From positions 248,001 to 312,000 of the forward strand of contig CBDBUW010000012.1 of assembly GCA_965212195.1 (NCBI GenBank): a stretch of 64,000 bases of DNA, written 5' to 3'. The translations under genes were made by a program, and so were the position numbers. The notes beneath the pieces are model-generated. The model was not told the origin of the DNA and did no database searches. It saw only the letters and a program-made list of their open reading frames with translations. This DNA is from JAJCYK01 sp965212195 (lineage in GTDB: Bacteria > Bacteroidota > Bacteroidia > Cytophagales > Cyclobacteriaceae). Numbering within the stretch: the first letter of the stretch is position 1; every line of letters begins with the position of its first letter. Shown here one piece after another: positions 9,269-18,005 of this stretch.

Positions 9269-10843
9269 CTATTGACCCAACCAAACGTATATGCCTATTA
9301 TGATCACTACCAGGATGATACTCATGGGCTTGGTGTACTTCCACTGGTCCAGCTTAAGGACTCCCATTTCATGGGGTTTAAAGGTGCTCTTTAGCGGATA
9401 GTATTTCGAAACGACTATCATTACTAGCACATTCAATACAAATTCTATTCCCCAGATATGTACGAAATGGATATTCACCGGGAAAATGAAAGTGGTAGTA
9501 ATGTAGAAGACCAATCCAATAACTAACGCGGCTTTAGCTCCGGCTGCTGATACTTTAGGCATAAAGAACCCTGCCAACATTATGGAGGCGATGGGGATGA
9601 AGAAGATACCGTTTAACTGTTGCAGCAGTTGGTATAATCCGTCTGGTGCACCGGCTACCATGGGCGCTACCAAAATGGCCACCACAGCTAGCACGATGGA
9701 GGTTATTTTACCGGCCCTAACTGTTTGGATCTCATTGGCCTGGGGGCGGATTAAGCGTTTGAAGATTCCTTCACTGAATATGGTGGCGGTGCTATTAAGC
9801 ACACTGTTAAAGGTACTGAGAACGGCCCCCATGACCACTGCCGCGAAGAAACCAACAAAACTTAAAGGAAGCACTTTTTTTATCAATTCCGGATAGATCA
9901 TATCCTGTTGCTGGTAAAGGGAATCGCCGAAATAATAAAATCCTATCACTCCAGGCAGCACTATAATAAAGGGAACCAGGATCTTCAATACACCGGTATA
10001 CAAAAGTCCTTTCTGAGCTTCGATCAGTGACTTCGCTCCCAGTGCACGCTGAATGATGGTCTGGTTCATACCCCAGAAATACAGTTGATTGATCACCAGA
10101 CCCGTAAACAAGGTCCCAAACGGCAGCACAGAATCCGGGGCGCCGATCACATTAAATTTTTCAGGGGCATGCAAATAAACCTTGCTCATGCCCTCCAAAG
10201 GATTTCCTCCTCCAATATCCCATAAAGCTAGAATGGGTATTAGTAAACCTCCTAGGAAAAGTCCAACTCCATTGATAGTATCACTGTGAGCCACAGCTTT
10301 AAGCCCGCCGAAGATGGCATAGGCTGACCCAATGGCTCCGATGCAAATCACGGTGATCCATAGGGCCTGAGACTGGCTGACCTGCAGTAATTCGGAAACA
10401 TTAAAGATGCTTTCCAGATTAATAGCGCCAGTAAATAACACAATAGGCAGCAGGGTAACTACAAAAGATACCAGCAGGAACAAAGCCACTAACGTACGTG
10501 TGGTGCCATCATAACGCTGTTCCAGATATTGAGGGATGGTGGTAAGTCCCATGCGCAGGTAGGTAGGTATAAAATACCAGGCCGCTACTACCAGAGCCAA
10601 GGCTGAAGTGACTTCCCAGGCGATTATGATAAACCCGTTTTTATAGGAGGACCCATTCATACCAATGAGGTGTTCCGTTGAAATATTGGTCAGCAGCATG
10701 GAGCCTGCAATGACTACTCCTGTTAAACTGCGGCCACCTAGAAAATAATCTTCCCGGGTATCCATCTTGTCATTACGCAAGCGGTACCAGGAATAAACCG
10801 CTACAAATGCAGTAAAAGCAAGAAAGGAGATTAGGGTTTGCAT
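9269..10843 (-). CDS. sodium/solute symporter (SSS family), probable inositol or uronate transporter
   Basis: 524 residues with about 13-14 membrane segments. SSS marks: RNDKMDTREDYFLGGRSL after the first helix, NISTEHLIGMNG, the GGLKAVAHSDTING loop, and MNQTIIQRALGAKSL. It is the first gene of the operon, so the imported substrate is most likely myo-inositol, by analogy with SGLT-type inositol carriers; glucuronate is the alternative. A second SSS gene (39902-41578) accompanies the lower pathway, which suggests different substrates for the two. Confidence 0.9.
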   Translation of the reverse strand: MQTLISFLAFTAFVAVYSWYRLRNDKMDTREDYFLGGRSLTGVVIAGSMLLTNISTEHLIGMNGSSYKNGFIIIAWEVTSALALVVAAWYFIPTYLRMGLTTIPQYLEQRYDGTTRTLVALFLLVSFVVTLLPIVLFTGAINLESIFNVSELLQVSQSQALWITVICIGAIGSAYAIFGGLKAVAHSDTINGVGLFLGGLLIPILALWDIGGGNPLEGMSKVYLHAPEKFNVIGAPDSVLPFGTLFTGLVINQLYFWGMNQTIIQRALGAKSLIEAQKGLLYTGVLKILVPFIIVLPGVIGFYYFGDSLYQQQDMIYPELIKKVLPLSFVGFFAAVVMGAVLSTFNSVLNSTATIFSEGIFKRLIRPQANEIQTVRAGKITSIVLAVVAILVAPMVAGAPDGLYQLLQQLNGIFFIPIASIMLAGFFMPKVSAAGAKAALVIGLVFYITTTFIFPVNIHFVHIWGIEFVLNVLVMIVVSKYYPLKSTFKPHEMGVLKLDQWKYTKPMSIILVVIIIGIYVWLGQ

Positions 10844-10898
10844 ACCAGCAAGGTTGGAATTGCGATTATTTATTTGAAAAACAGCAACTTAAAACCAT

Positions 10899-10928
10899 CA
10901 AAGTTATAAAATATTTAAGAGTAAGCAA
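10899..10928 (-). promoter_or_regulatory. Bacteroidota-type promoter of the inositol/glucuronate operon
   Basis: On the minus strand, TAACTTTG (10906 down to 10899) fits the -7 consensus TAnnTTTG exactly. A TTG at 10928-10926 lies 19 bp upstream, the usual -33 spacing. Transcription would begin about 50 nt before the symporter start codon. The -33 element falls inside a perfect palindrome (separate entry). Confidence 0.6.
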
Positions 10929-10940
10929 TCATCGGATTGC
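10925..10940. promoter_or_regulatory. palindrome over the -33 element, candidate operator
   Basis: GCAATC-ATCG-GATTGC is a perfect 6-bp inverted repeat with a 4-bp centre. It covers the -33 TTG of the operon promoter, so a dimeric protein bound here would block RNA polymerase. No repressor gene lies next to it. Confidence 0.45.
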
Positions 10941-10951
10941 AAGCAGCAAAA

Positions 10952-10986
10952 GGCTTGGCATTCTGCACCCTACGGAATGCGAAGCC
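10952..10986. other. long hairpin in the divergent symporter/TonB-receptor gap
   Basis: GGCTTGGCATTC (10952-10963) pairs with GAATGCGAAGCC (10975-10986) with one mismatch and an 11-nt loop. There is no T-run, so it does not look like a terminator. A weaker relative (CATTCC-n10-GGAATG) lies at 26104-26125. It could be an operator, a leader structure or a small dispersed palindromic repeat. Confidence 0.35.
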
Positions 10987-11073
10987 CCACGTAAAACCGA
11001 TTAACACAGATCATTAGCGACCAACCATTTTGGAACTCACTCCCGTTGGGTCTGTTAAAATGTAACCACATCC

Positions 11074-13359
11074 GTGAGACTGTTCCTTGTTTTACTATTT
11101 AGTCACCTTCTGCTCATGACTGGTCTTTGTCAAAATAGATTCACCATAAGCGGGTCCATAACTGATGAGGAAAGCGGAGAAGCATTGGTCAATGCTACTA
11201 TCTATGTACCAGACCTCAATATTGGGGCCGTAACCAATAGCTATGGATTCTATTCATTAACAGTGCCGGCCCGGGATAGCCTACTACTGGTTATCAGCCA
11301 TTTAGGATACAGGCCTCAGATCAAACGCCTTAAGCCAACGGATGACATTTCCTTGTCGGTCACTCTAAAGGTGGGGGAAATTGATTTAGATGAAGTTGTT
11401 ATAACCGGGGTGCAGGGTCAGGATGTGAATCGGGTAGAAATGTCAGTAGTTGATCTACCACTTAAGAAAATATCCGAGATACCAGCTTTGATGGGCGAGG
11501 CTGATGTCCTCAAGGTAATACAACTCCTGCCGGGTGTCCAATCAGGCAATGAAGGGACTACCGGATTTTTTGTGAGAGGGGGAAATGCCGACCAGAATTT
11601 AGTTTTGTTGGACGAGGCCGTGGTTTATAACCCCAATCACTTACTGGGCTTGTTCAGTACTTTCAATCCCAGAATGCTGAAAAGCGCCACGCTGATCAAG
11701 GGTGGATTTCCCGCTCAATACGGTGGCCGGCTGTCGTCGGTTTTGGATCTTACCATGAAGGAGGGTAATAATCAGGAATTTCATGCTCAAGGTGGTTTGG
11801 GTTTTATCACCTCAACCTTGTCACTTGAGGGGCCTCTGAAAAAGGACATAGCATCCTTCATTGTTTCAGGCAGGCGCACCTACATAGATCTGTTGGTGAC
11901 CCCCTTCCTGCCTAAGGGGAATAAATCCCGATATGACTTTTATGATCTAAATGCCAAGCTGAACTGGAAATTATCGGATAAGGACCGCATATACTTTAGC
12001 TATTTCAAAGGCAGAGATGATGCCCGGTTGAAGTCCGGAGAGGGTATTAACTATCAGGTAAATTTTGGTAACACGACCGCTACTTTGAGGTGGAATCACA
12101 TTTTTGGTAAAAAACTGTTTGTCAATACCTCGGCTATCCTAAACGAATATGACCAGGATATCAGCGCCATTCAGGATAACTTTTTCTCACAAACAATCAC
12201 TCGTTTGGAGGACCTAAATGGAAAAATGGAATTTCAATACTTTCCAAATCCCCGTCACGAGGTACGTTTCGGCGGTCATTTCATCCATCATCAGTTCGTC
12301 TCAGGAGGTAAATCGGAAGCGGAGTCAGGACTAAATCAAAACATCAATCGGCAGGCTGTTCCTTCTAAGGATATGAATGAATTTGCTTTTTATGTTAATG
12401 ATCAAATTAAATTTTCGGATAAGCTAAGTGCTAGCCTGGGAATCAGGGTGCCAGGTTTTTCCTCCCAAGAGGTGAGCTACTTGAGGGCCGAACCCCGGGT
12501 GACCCTAAAATTGGGCACAGGAAGGAACTCATCGGTCAAAGCAGCCTACACCACCATGAATCAGTTCTTGCATCAGATCCCGAGCTCTACAGCATCGGTA
12601 CCCACTGATGTATGGATACCTTCTACCGCACGTACTAAGCCTCAACAATCCACCCAATATGCCTTGGGTTATTTCAAGACAGTAGGAAATGGTGAGTACG
12701 ATTTTAGTCTGGAGGCCTATTACAAAGACATGAAAAACCAGGTCCTATTTCCTGAGGGTAATCAATTGGTAGAGGACTTTGCTGTCGATACTGCCTTGGT
12801 TTATGGAAAAGGCTGGAGCTATGGAGCGGAATTATTTCTGAGAAAAAAACGAGGAAATCTTACAGGATGGATTTCCTATACCTTGTCTTGGACTTGGCAA
12901 CAGTTCGACAGACTGAATTTTGGCCAAAAATTTCCCTTTCGTTACGATCGCCGACATGCTATCAACGTGGTAGGGAGTTACAAGTTAAACGATCGTTGGA
13001 AATTGTCCGGTACATTTGTTTACAACACTGGTATCGCCTACACTATTCCCGAAGGAAGATTTCCCTCCGTGCTGGGTCCTTCGTTATTTGAAGGTAACTA
13101 CTACGTTTATCAAAATCGGAATAATCAACGATTAGGAGCCTACCACAGGTTTGATATATCTGCCGTGAGAGAAAAACAGGGTACTTTATGGGGTCGGCCC
13201 TTTATATCTCAATGGGTGTTTGGGATCTATAATATATACAGTCATCAAAACCCCTATTTCGTCTATCTGAAAGTAGATCCAATTTCCAATAAGCCGCAAG
13301 CCATCCAGGTGACTCTATTGCCTATTATTCCCAGTGTTTCATACAATTTTAAATTCTGA
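11074..13359 (+). CDS. TonB-dependent outer-membrane receptor
   Basis: 761 residues from a GTG start, with a signal peptide ending near GLCQN (residues ~1-20). Residues ~22-105 are a carboxypeptidase-regulatory-like domain (SGSITDEESGEALVNATIYV). The plug follows at ~130-230 with LLPGVQSGNEGTTGFFVRGG and GGFPAQYGGRLSSVLDL, then a 22-strand-type barrel. This is a 'short' non-SusC receptor, and its partner is a DUF4249 lipoprotein rather than SusD. It takes up an unknown ligand with TonB energy. It is divergent from the inositol operon, but no sequence evidence ties the two together. Confidence 0.92.
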   Translation: MRLFLVLLFSHLLLMTGLCQNRFTISGSITDEESGEALVNATIYVPDLNIGAVTNSYGFYSLTVPARDSLLLVISHLGYRPQIKRLKPTDDISLSVTLKVGEIDLDEVVITGVQGQDVNRVEMSVVDLPLKKISEIPALMGEADVLKVIQLLPGVQSGNEGTTGFFVRGGNADQNLVLLDEAVVYNPNHLLGLFSTFNPRMLKSATLIKGGFPAQYGGRLSSVLDLTMKEGNNQEFHAQGGLGFITSTLSLEGPLKKDIASFIVSGRRTYIDLLVTPFLPKGNKSRYDFYDLNAKLNWKLSDKDRIYFSYFKGRDDARLKSGEGINYQVNFGNTTATLRWNHIFGKKLFVNTSAILNEYDQDISAIQDNFFSQTITRLEDLNGKMEFQYFPNPRHEVRFGGHFIHHQFVSGGKSEAESGLNQNINRQAVPSKDMNEFAFYVNDQIKFSDKLSASLGIRVPGFSSQEVSYLRAEPRVTLKLGTGRNSSVKAAYTTMNQFLHQIPSSTASVPTDVWIPSTARTKPQQSTQYALGYFKTVGNGEYDFSLEAYYKDMKNQVLFPEGNQLVEDFAVDTALVYGKGWSYGAELFLRKKRGNLTGWISYTLSWTWQQFDRLNFGQKFPFRYDRRHAINVVGSYKLNDRWKLSGTFVYNTGIAYTIPEGRFPSVLGPSLFEGNYYVYQNRNNQRLGAYHRFDISAVREKQGTLWGRPFISQWVFGIYNIYSHQNPYFVYLKVDPISNKPQAIQVTLLPIIPSVSYNFKF

Positions 13360-13360
13360 T

Positions 13361-14266
13361 ATGAAATTGGTTATAGCTACTTTATTGTTGAGTGCATTGC
13401 TGATGTCATGTGAGCAGGTTGTTGACATCAAGAGCACTGATGGATTTCAGGGGACGGTGTTCGTAGAAGGTTTGCTGGTGGTCGACCAACTTCCCAGAAT
13501 ATATCTAAGTGAGGCCTTGCCGTTTAAAGAGGCTCAGGTTACCCCGCAGCAGGTGTTTGCCCGTAACGCACAAGTTATTTTAACTAGTGGGGAGGGAAGT
13601 GAGATCTTACAACCGGATTCAACTTTTGATTTCTTTCGGTGCCGTTGGGAACCATTTTATGGAGGGAATATTTTGGTGCGATTCGGAGAAACCTATACTT
13701 TGGAGATTCAGTATGAGGGGAAAACCTATAAGGCCTCGACCACCATTCAGCAAAGCCTACCTGACATCAACCAAATTGATTACATTGCTGAATTTTTCGA
13801 TATCTACGGTGGTCACGATGGAGTCAATATAAAGTTGCGTGATCCGGAAGGACCAGGCAACTACTATAGATTTCAAATGAATCGTCAAATTGACAATACT
13901 GTTGCTCATGCACATGAATTGGATGTGATACAAAGCACCTGTACCCAGGGAGAACTGTTTTGGATAACTGATTTGGGCCGTACTATTTTTAGTGATGAAG
14001 GTAACGATGGGCAGGTTTTGGATCTGTTGGTTGAAGTTTCCTTTGAATACAGCGAAGGGGATTCAACTTGGGTCTCCATCCAATCACTTGACGAAAAAGC
14101 GGCTCTGTTCTATAAAGAAATCGATGATCAGCTTATTAGTATTTTAAATCCTTTTGTGGAACCAGTGTTTCTTAAGAGTCGGATCGACGGGGGTGCGGTG
14201 GGTTTTTTGGGTTCTGCTGTGATGACAGATTCAATCCTGTTTATCTACCCTCAGGACAACCCTTAA
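13361..14266 (+). CDS. DUF4249 lipoprotein, receptor partner
   Basis: 301 residues from the ATG at 13361, one base after the receptor stop. An upstream frame opening (13334) would lie inside the receptor gene and put nine extra residues before the signal peptide, so I reject it. The signal peptide ends in a lipobox (LLMSC), predicting an outer-membrane lipoprotein. DUF4249 proteins in Bacteroidota nearly always follow a TonB receptor of this kind and probably cap it at the cell surface; the ligand is unknown. The gene is followed by a strong terminator. Confidence 0.85.
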   Translation: MKLVIATLLLSALLMSCEQVVDIKSTDGFQGTVFVEGLLVVDQLPRIYLSEALPFKEAQVTPQQVFARNAQVILTSGEGSEILQPDSTFDFFRCRWEPFYGGNILVRFGETYTLEIQYEGKTYKASTTIQQSLPDINQIDYIAEFFDIYGGHDGVNIKLRDPEGPGNYYRFQMNRQIDNTVAHAHELDVIQSTCTQGELFWITDLGRTIFSDEGNDGQVLDLLVEVSFEYSEGDSTWVSIQSLDEKAALFYKEIDDQLISILNPFVEPVFLKSRIDGGAVGFLGSAVMTDSILFIYPQDNP

Positions 14267-14294
14267 GTACAAAACCGCGTTTTGAGGGTTAAGG

Positions 14295-14335
14295 GAAGCC
14301 TGTCGGATGTTATGATCTGGCGGGCTTCATTTTTA
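14295..14335 (+). terminator. rho-independent terminator after the receptor/DUF4249 pair
   Basis: A 14-bp stem (14295-14308 with 14315-14328) with a 6-nt loop, followed by ATTTTTA. Three of the pairs are G-U in the plus-strand RNA and would be A-C mismatches in the minus-strand RNA, so it should work only for plus-strand transcription. It abuts the sulfatase stop codon. Confidence 0.75.
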
Positions 14336-15883
14336 CAGGGTCACCGGATCTTCATATTGTTGCTGAAGCTGTAACAATTTTCTTTTCAAATCAGCCACCA
14401 ATTTAGGATCAGCTTGCTGGTAGATATTGACCATTTCCTGGGGATCATTCTGTAAATCATACAGTTCCCAATGGTCGATGTCATTATAGAAATGAATGAG
14501 CTTAAATCGTGAGGTCCGGATGCCGTAATGACGTTTAACCCGGTGCCATCCATGGGGATATTCGTAGTAGTGATAGTAGATGCCATCACGGAATTCCTTA
14601 GTTTGAGAGCCTTTCATAAGGGGCAAAAGTGATTTTCCCTGCCAGGGCTCATTAGTTTCAATTCCTAAAAGTTCCATGATGGTAGGAGCGAAGTCAAGGT
14701 TCAATACCAGGTTGTCGTCAATGGAACCTGCTTCAATCAGCGGAGGATAGCGCATGACCAAGGGCATGCCAAAACTTTCCTCGTACATAAAACGTTTGTC
14801 GTACCACCCATGTTCCCCCAGGTAAAATCCCTGATCGGATGTATAAACGACCAGTGTATTGTCCATCAGTCCCTGCTGTTCCAGGTAGTCCAATAACCTG
14901 CCGACATTATCGTCAACACTCATGATGCACTTGAGGTAGTCGTTTAAGTATCGCTGAAATTTCCATTCTACCAGTTCCTGGCCCTTGAGCTCCCTATTAA
15001 AAAATTTCTCGCTAATGGGACCGTAATATTCGTCCCAAAATTTCATTTGTCTACTGGTCATTCGATCTAATGTGCTACGCCAATTTTTCAGGGCATCGTA
15101 GCCAGGTTGGGCTCCTCCACTGCCGGTTTCCTGTACGCGTTCCGCATCTAGTTTCATATCCGATGACATGAACATGTCCTTAATGGATTGATCTTGAGTG
15201 GCGGCAGCAGGCCGGTCTTGATATTGATCATAGAAATTGTCTGGAAGTGTGTAGGTCTGCTCACCCAGCTCCAAATGAGCAGAATCCGGCATCCAATTGC
15301 GATGAGGTGCTTTATGGTGCACCATTAAGCAGAACGGTTTATTTTCTGGAATGCGGTTTTGCATAGCATTCAGGGCGAGGTCGGTAATTACGGTGGTGCT
15401 GTAGCCAATATGGTCAATGGTATCGCCCATCGTAACCATGGTTGGATTGTAGTAATCCCCTTGACCTATAAGTACATTCCAATAATCAAAACCTTGGGGC
15501 ACGCTTTTGAGATGCCACTTACCTACCATGGCCGTGTAATAACCGTGTTGTTGAAGAATTTTAGGATAGGTCATTTGTGAGCCGTCGAACTGATCGCTAT
15601 TATCCCGAAATCCATTAATGTGACTGTATTTTCCTGTCAGAAATACCGCCCTGCTGGGTCCGCATATGGAGTTGGTTACAAAGGACCGGTTAAATACCAT
15701 CCCTTCCCGTCCGATGCGGTCCAGATTGGGGGTACTGATCAAGTCACTGCCATACAAGCTCATGGCATTTTTAGCATGATCATCGGTCATGATGAAAACA
15801 ATATTGGGCTGGGCTGCTTTCGGCTCATTGGTGACCTTAGGGGCACAGGCAGAAATTACCCAGATTAAAAGGATCCAGCGCAT
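14333..15883 (-). CDS. S1-family sulfatase, lipoprotein
   Basis: 516 residues. A short signal peptide ends in the lipobox ISAC (Cys13), so the protein is probably membrane-anchored in the periplasm or at the surface. The formylglycine motif CGPSR begins at Cys74, and metal ligands are Asp34-Asp35 (MTDDH) and the later TSDQGFYLGEHGW block. It hydrolyses sulfate esters, probably of a sulfated glycan, and needs the anaerobic or FGE maturation enzyme, not seen here. The C-terminal subdomain has the usual tyrosine-rich YYHYYEYPHGWHRVKRHYG region. No polysaccharide-utilisation partners flank it, so the substrate is open. Confidence 0.93.
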   Translation of the reverse strand: MRWILLIWVISACAPKVTNEPKAAQPNIVFIMTDDHAKNAMSLYGSDLISTPNLDRIGREGMVFNRSFVTNSICGPSRAVFLTGKYSHINGFRDNSDQFDGSQMTYPKILQQHGYYTAMVGKWHLKSVPQGFDYWNVLIGQGDYYNPTMVTMGDTIDHIGYSTTVITDLALNAMQNRIPENKPFCLMVHHKAPHRNWMPDSAHLELGEQTYTLPDNFYDQYQDRPAAATQDQSIKDMFMSSDMKLDAERVQETGSGGAQPGYDALKNWRSTLDRMTSRQMKFWDEYYGPISEKFFNRELKGQELVEWKFQRYLNDYLKCIMSVDDNVGRLLDYLEQQGLMDNTLVVYTSDQGFYLGEHGWYDKRFMYEESFGMPLVMRYPPLIEAGSIDDNLVLNLDFAPTIMELLGIETNEPWQGKSLLPLMKGSQTKEFRDGIYYHYYEYPHGWHRVKRHYGIRTSRFKLIHFYNDIDHWELYDLQNDPQEMVNIYQQADPKLVADLKRKLLQLQQQYEDPVTL

Positions 15884-15924
15884 GTGCCCAATTTTGTTAT
15901 TTCTAATGGAATTAGCAAGCCAGC

Positions 15925-16398
15925 TTAGCGGATCAGCTTCATCAGTCTTTCTTCAAAGGGGTAGGATCGTATTTCTTTGACCGATACATGTTTGAAATTG
16001 ATGTGCAATGGATTTAACAGGTAATTACGAGCCTTAGGCACTGGAACGCTGGGCACAGACAACATAAGGTACTTGCCGTTTTCCACAAAGCGATCTCCGA
16101 AATTCCTTAAAGCATAGGGCCCTGGGATGGCGTCCCAATTAGTTGGTAACGAGCGTGTGGTGAGGCGTTTTGTGCTAGCCAGGGTTTCGGGTATTGAAAT
16201 TTCTACCAATACCTGATTGTTGGGAAAAAGTTTAGGATCCTGGATGTGTACCATAAATTCGATCATGCAAGTGGCAGGATCAGGGGCCGTATAAAGCATG
16301 GCAATTCCTTTACTATTCCACCTAGCTCCATATTTCTTGGCGCCCAGGCCTCTCAAATCATGGGCATACCGGGGGTTGGATAGTCGGTAAAGTCGCAT
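15925..16398 (-). CDS. RES-domain toxin
   Basis: 157 residues, the size of RES toxins. Family hallmarks are an N-terminal Arg-Tyr block (MRLYRLSNPRYA), GARWNSKG, the helix ATCMIEFMVH with the conserved Glu, and near the end the Ser of LSVPSVPVP followed by ARNYLLNP. Characterised RES toxins degrade NAD+ by phosphorolysis or hydrolysis and stop growth. It follows the antitoxin gene with a one-base overlap (16398), the standard antitoxin-first order. Confidence 0.9.
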   Translation of the reverse strand: MRLYRLSNPRYAHDLRGLGAKKYGARWNSKGIAMLYTAPDPATCMIEFMVHIQDPKLFPNNQVLVEISIPETLASTKRLTTRSLPTNWDAIPGPYALRNFGDRFVENGKYLMLSVPSVPVPKARNYLLNPLHINFKHVSVKEIRSYPFEERLMKLIR

Positions 16399-16859
16399 TA
16401 AGCAACCAGGCCATGAGCGATACGACCGAGAGCGTCAGAAACTAATTGAATGCCCTGTGAATGATTTAATAATTCAAAGGGTGGCTTTTCTCCAAGGGTG
16501 GGATTCGGTACCTGCAGCCAGGCCTTGAATTGTTCCATATCCCCGAATGTCTCCTCTCCTTGGTAAAATAATTCTACTAATTCAACGATCAGGGAGCTGA
16601 GGTTGGGGCTTAGCCTCTGCTTTAAACTGTAGCGTTGTAAGGTGCGGGGATCTACTGGTAGTAACTGACAGATCCTGTACAGCGGAATGTCTATTTTCTT
16701 TTGAAAAATATAAAAGGATTCCTTGGTAATGCCTTTGTTGATGGCATCCACCAGATCCAGGGGGTTGCTTAGGGGTTTTCGACGAAATTTAGTGCCCCCC
16801 AACAACTTTCTTATGCCTTCCAGTTGATGAGAATAAGGGTGATTTAAAACGATGTCCAT
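16398..16859 (-). CDS. Xre/MbcA/ParS-type antitoxin
   Basis: 153 residues, first gene of the toxin-antitoxin pair. Residues ~30-90 form the atypical Xre helix-turn-helix (LYRICQLLPVDPRTLQRYSL). The C-terminal DUF2384 part has LFYQGEETFGDMEQFKAWLQ and NPTLGEKPPFELLNHSQGIQ, which packs against the RES active site. It should neutralise the toxin and repress its own promoter. A perfect 12-bp palindrome sits just upstream, over the promoter. Confidence 0.9.
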   Translation of the reverse strand: MDIVLNHPYSHQLEGIRKLLGGTKFRRKPLSNPLDLVDAINKGITKESFYIFQKKIDIPLYRICQLLPVDPRTLQRYSLKQRLSPNLSSLIVELVELFYQGEETFGDMEQFKAWLQVPNPTLGEKPPFELLNHSQGIQLVSDALGRIAHGLVA

Positions 16860-16863
16860 ATTG

Positions 16864-16900
16864 CAAAGTTAAGCAGTAGTTTTTAAAACGACAATTGTCG
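16864..16900 (-). promoter_or_regulatory. promoter and palindromic operator of the toxin-antitoxin operon
   Basis: TAACTTTG (16871 down to 16864) is an exact -7 box, with TTG at 16894-16892 twenty bp upstream as the -33 box. The -33 lies inside the perfect 12-bp palindrome CGACAATTGTCG (16889-16900). The -7 box ends only 4 bp before the antitoxin start codon, so the mRNA would be leaderless or nearly so. Confidence 0.65.
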
Positions 16901-16981
16901 CTATTAATTATACGAAATATACCGGTTTGGGGTTCGCTGTTGGACCCATTAATACTAACGGTTAATTCCTATATTAGATAG

Positions 16982-17926
16982 ATGCGTCAGATATGGGACA
17001 TGTTGACTGCTTTTGTCCGGGAGACCTGGAACCTACGCCTGTATTTATTGGTGGTCTTACTGTTGGTGGTCACCATTACCATTAATTACCGTCTGGACTT
17101 TCAAGACCACTACATCCGTTCACAAGATTCATTCTGGGTGAAGTGGTTGTACATGTACCTGTTTATGTTATTTCCCTTTCTGACGGTATGTGCAATTCTA
17201 TATACTACCGGCTTCTGTCGCAAGTGGCTTTATAGTAAGGACTTTTGGGCTTGCACCGTGGTTGGATTTGCCATATTAGGCTTCGACAGGGCATTTACCG
17301 GATTCGCATCTTGGATCGACCACTTTGATCGTGTGGATTTCTACTTTTACTTTCGCATTCTTTCCAAGGCCACTTCCTTGATAACCCTGGTGTTGCCCCT
17401 TTTGATTTGGTATTGGTTTTATGAAAAGCCCAAGGATCCTTTAAAAACATTTTTCGGACTTAGGTTTTACCAAACGCAATGGGGTGCCTATTACCAGTTA
17501 CTGGGTATAGCCAGTTTGTTCATTGTTTTAGGATCATTTCTGGGTGATCTCAGTAGCTATTATCCCCGGTATGCGGTTTCAGGAGGAAATAACTATGCTA
17601 GTGCACACAACTTACCCTATTACGTACCGGTTTTAATGTATGAAAGTGCTTATGGTTCGAATTTCGTGGGAGTGGAGTTGTTTTTCAGGGGATTTTTAAT
17701 TCTGGCCTTTACCCGCACACTGGGACGGTACGCCGTTTTGGCCATGGTTCCCACATATGCCTTTTTGCACTTTGGGAAACCCTTATCTGAAACCATCAGT
17801 TCCATATTTGGAGGTTATATTTTAGGGGTGATCACCTATCACACCCGAAATATTTATGGTGGGATCATTGTACACGTGGGAATCGCCTGGTTGATGGAGT
17901 TCATGGGGTATTTGCAAAATCTATAA
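16982..17926 (+). CDS. CPBP-family intramembrane protease-like protein
   Basis: 314 residues with about eight membrane segments. The C-terminal half carries the CPBP (Abi/CAAX-protease-like) motifs in weakened form: GVELFFRGFLILAF in place of EExxFRG, FLHFGKP for the second motif, and GGIIVHVGIAW for the third. The first Glu of the usual EE pair is Val here. Such proteins are metal-dependent intramembrane proteases or non-catalytic relatives. It is divergent from the toxin-antitoxin pair. Function unknown. Confidence 0.72.
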   Translation: MRQIWDMLTAFVRETWNLRLYLLVVLLLVVTITINYRLDFQDHYIRSQDSFWVKWLYMYLFMLFPFLTVCAILYTTGFCRKWLYSKDFWACTVVGFAILGFDRAFTGFASWIDHFDRVDFYFYFRILSKATSLITLVLPLLIWYWFYEKPKDPLKTFFGLRFYQTQWGAYYQLLGIASLFIVLGSFLGDLSSYYPRYAVSGGNNYASAHNLPYYVPVLMYESAYGSNFVGVELFFRGFLILAFTRTLGRYAVLAMVPTYAFLHFGKPLSETISSIFGGYILGVITYHTRNIYGGIIVHVGIAWLMEFMGYLQNL

Positions 17927-17953
17927 AAAAGGCTGTTTGCAACAAACAGCCTT
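17925..17953 (-). terminator. rho-independent terminator, minus strand
   Basis: AAGGCTGTTTG (17929-17939), loop CAA, CAAACAGCCTT (17943-17953): a perfect 11-bp stem. Read on the minus strand it runs into TTTTTTA, so it ends transcripts from 18006-19854. On the plus strand it starts just past the CPBP stop and may also stop that gene, but without a T-run. Confidence 0.8.
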
Positions 17954-18005
17954 CCATAAACCTTAAAAAGCTAATTAACTCAACTTTAAGGTACTTTGTC
18001 TTTAA

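Noticed and set aside
9249..9344. N-terminal extension of the inositol oxygenase frame (32 residues)
   Set aside because: It lies inside the symporter gene, has no family similarity, and the Met at 9248 gives the normal MIOX length.
11074..14266. SusC/SusD polysaccharide-utilisation pair
   Set aside because: The receptor is short and its partner is DUF4249, not SusD; no glycoside hydrolases flank it.
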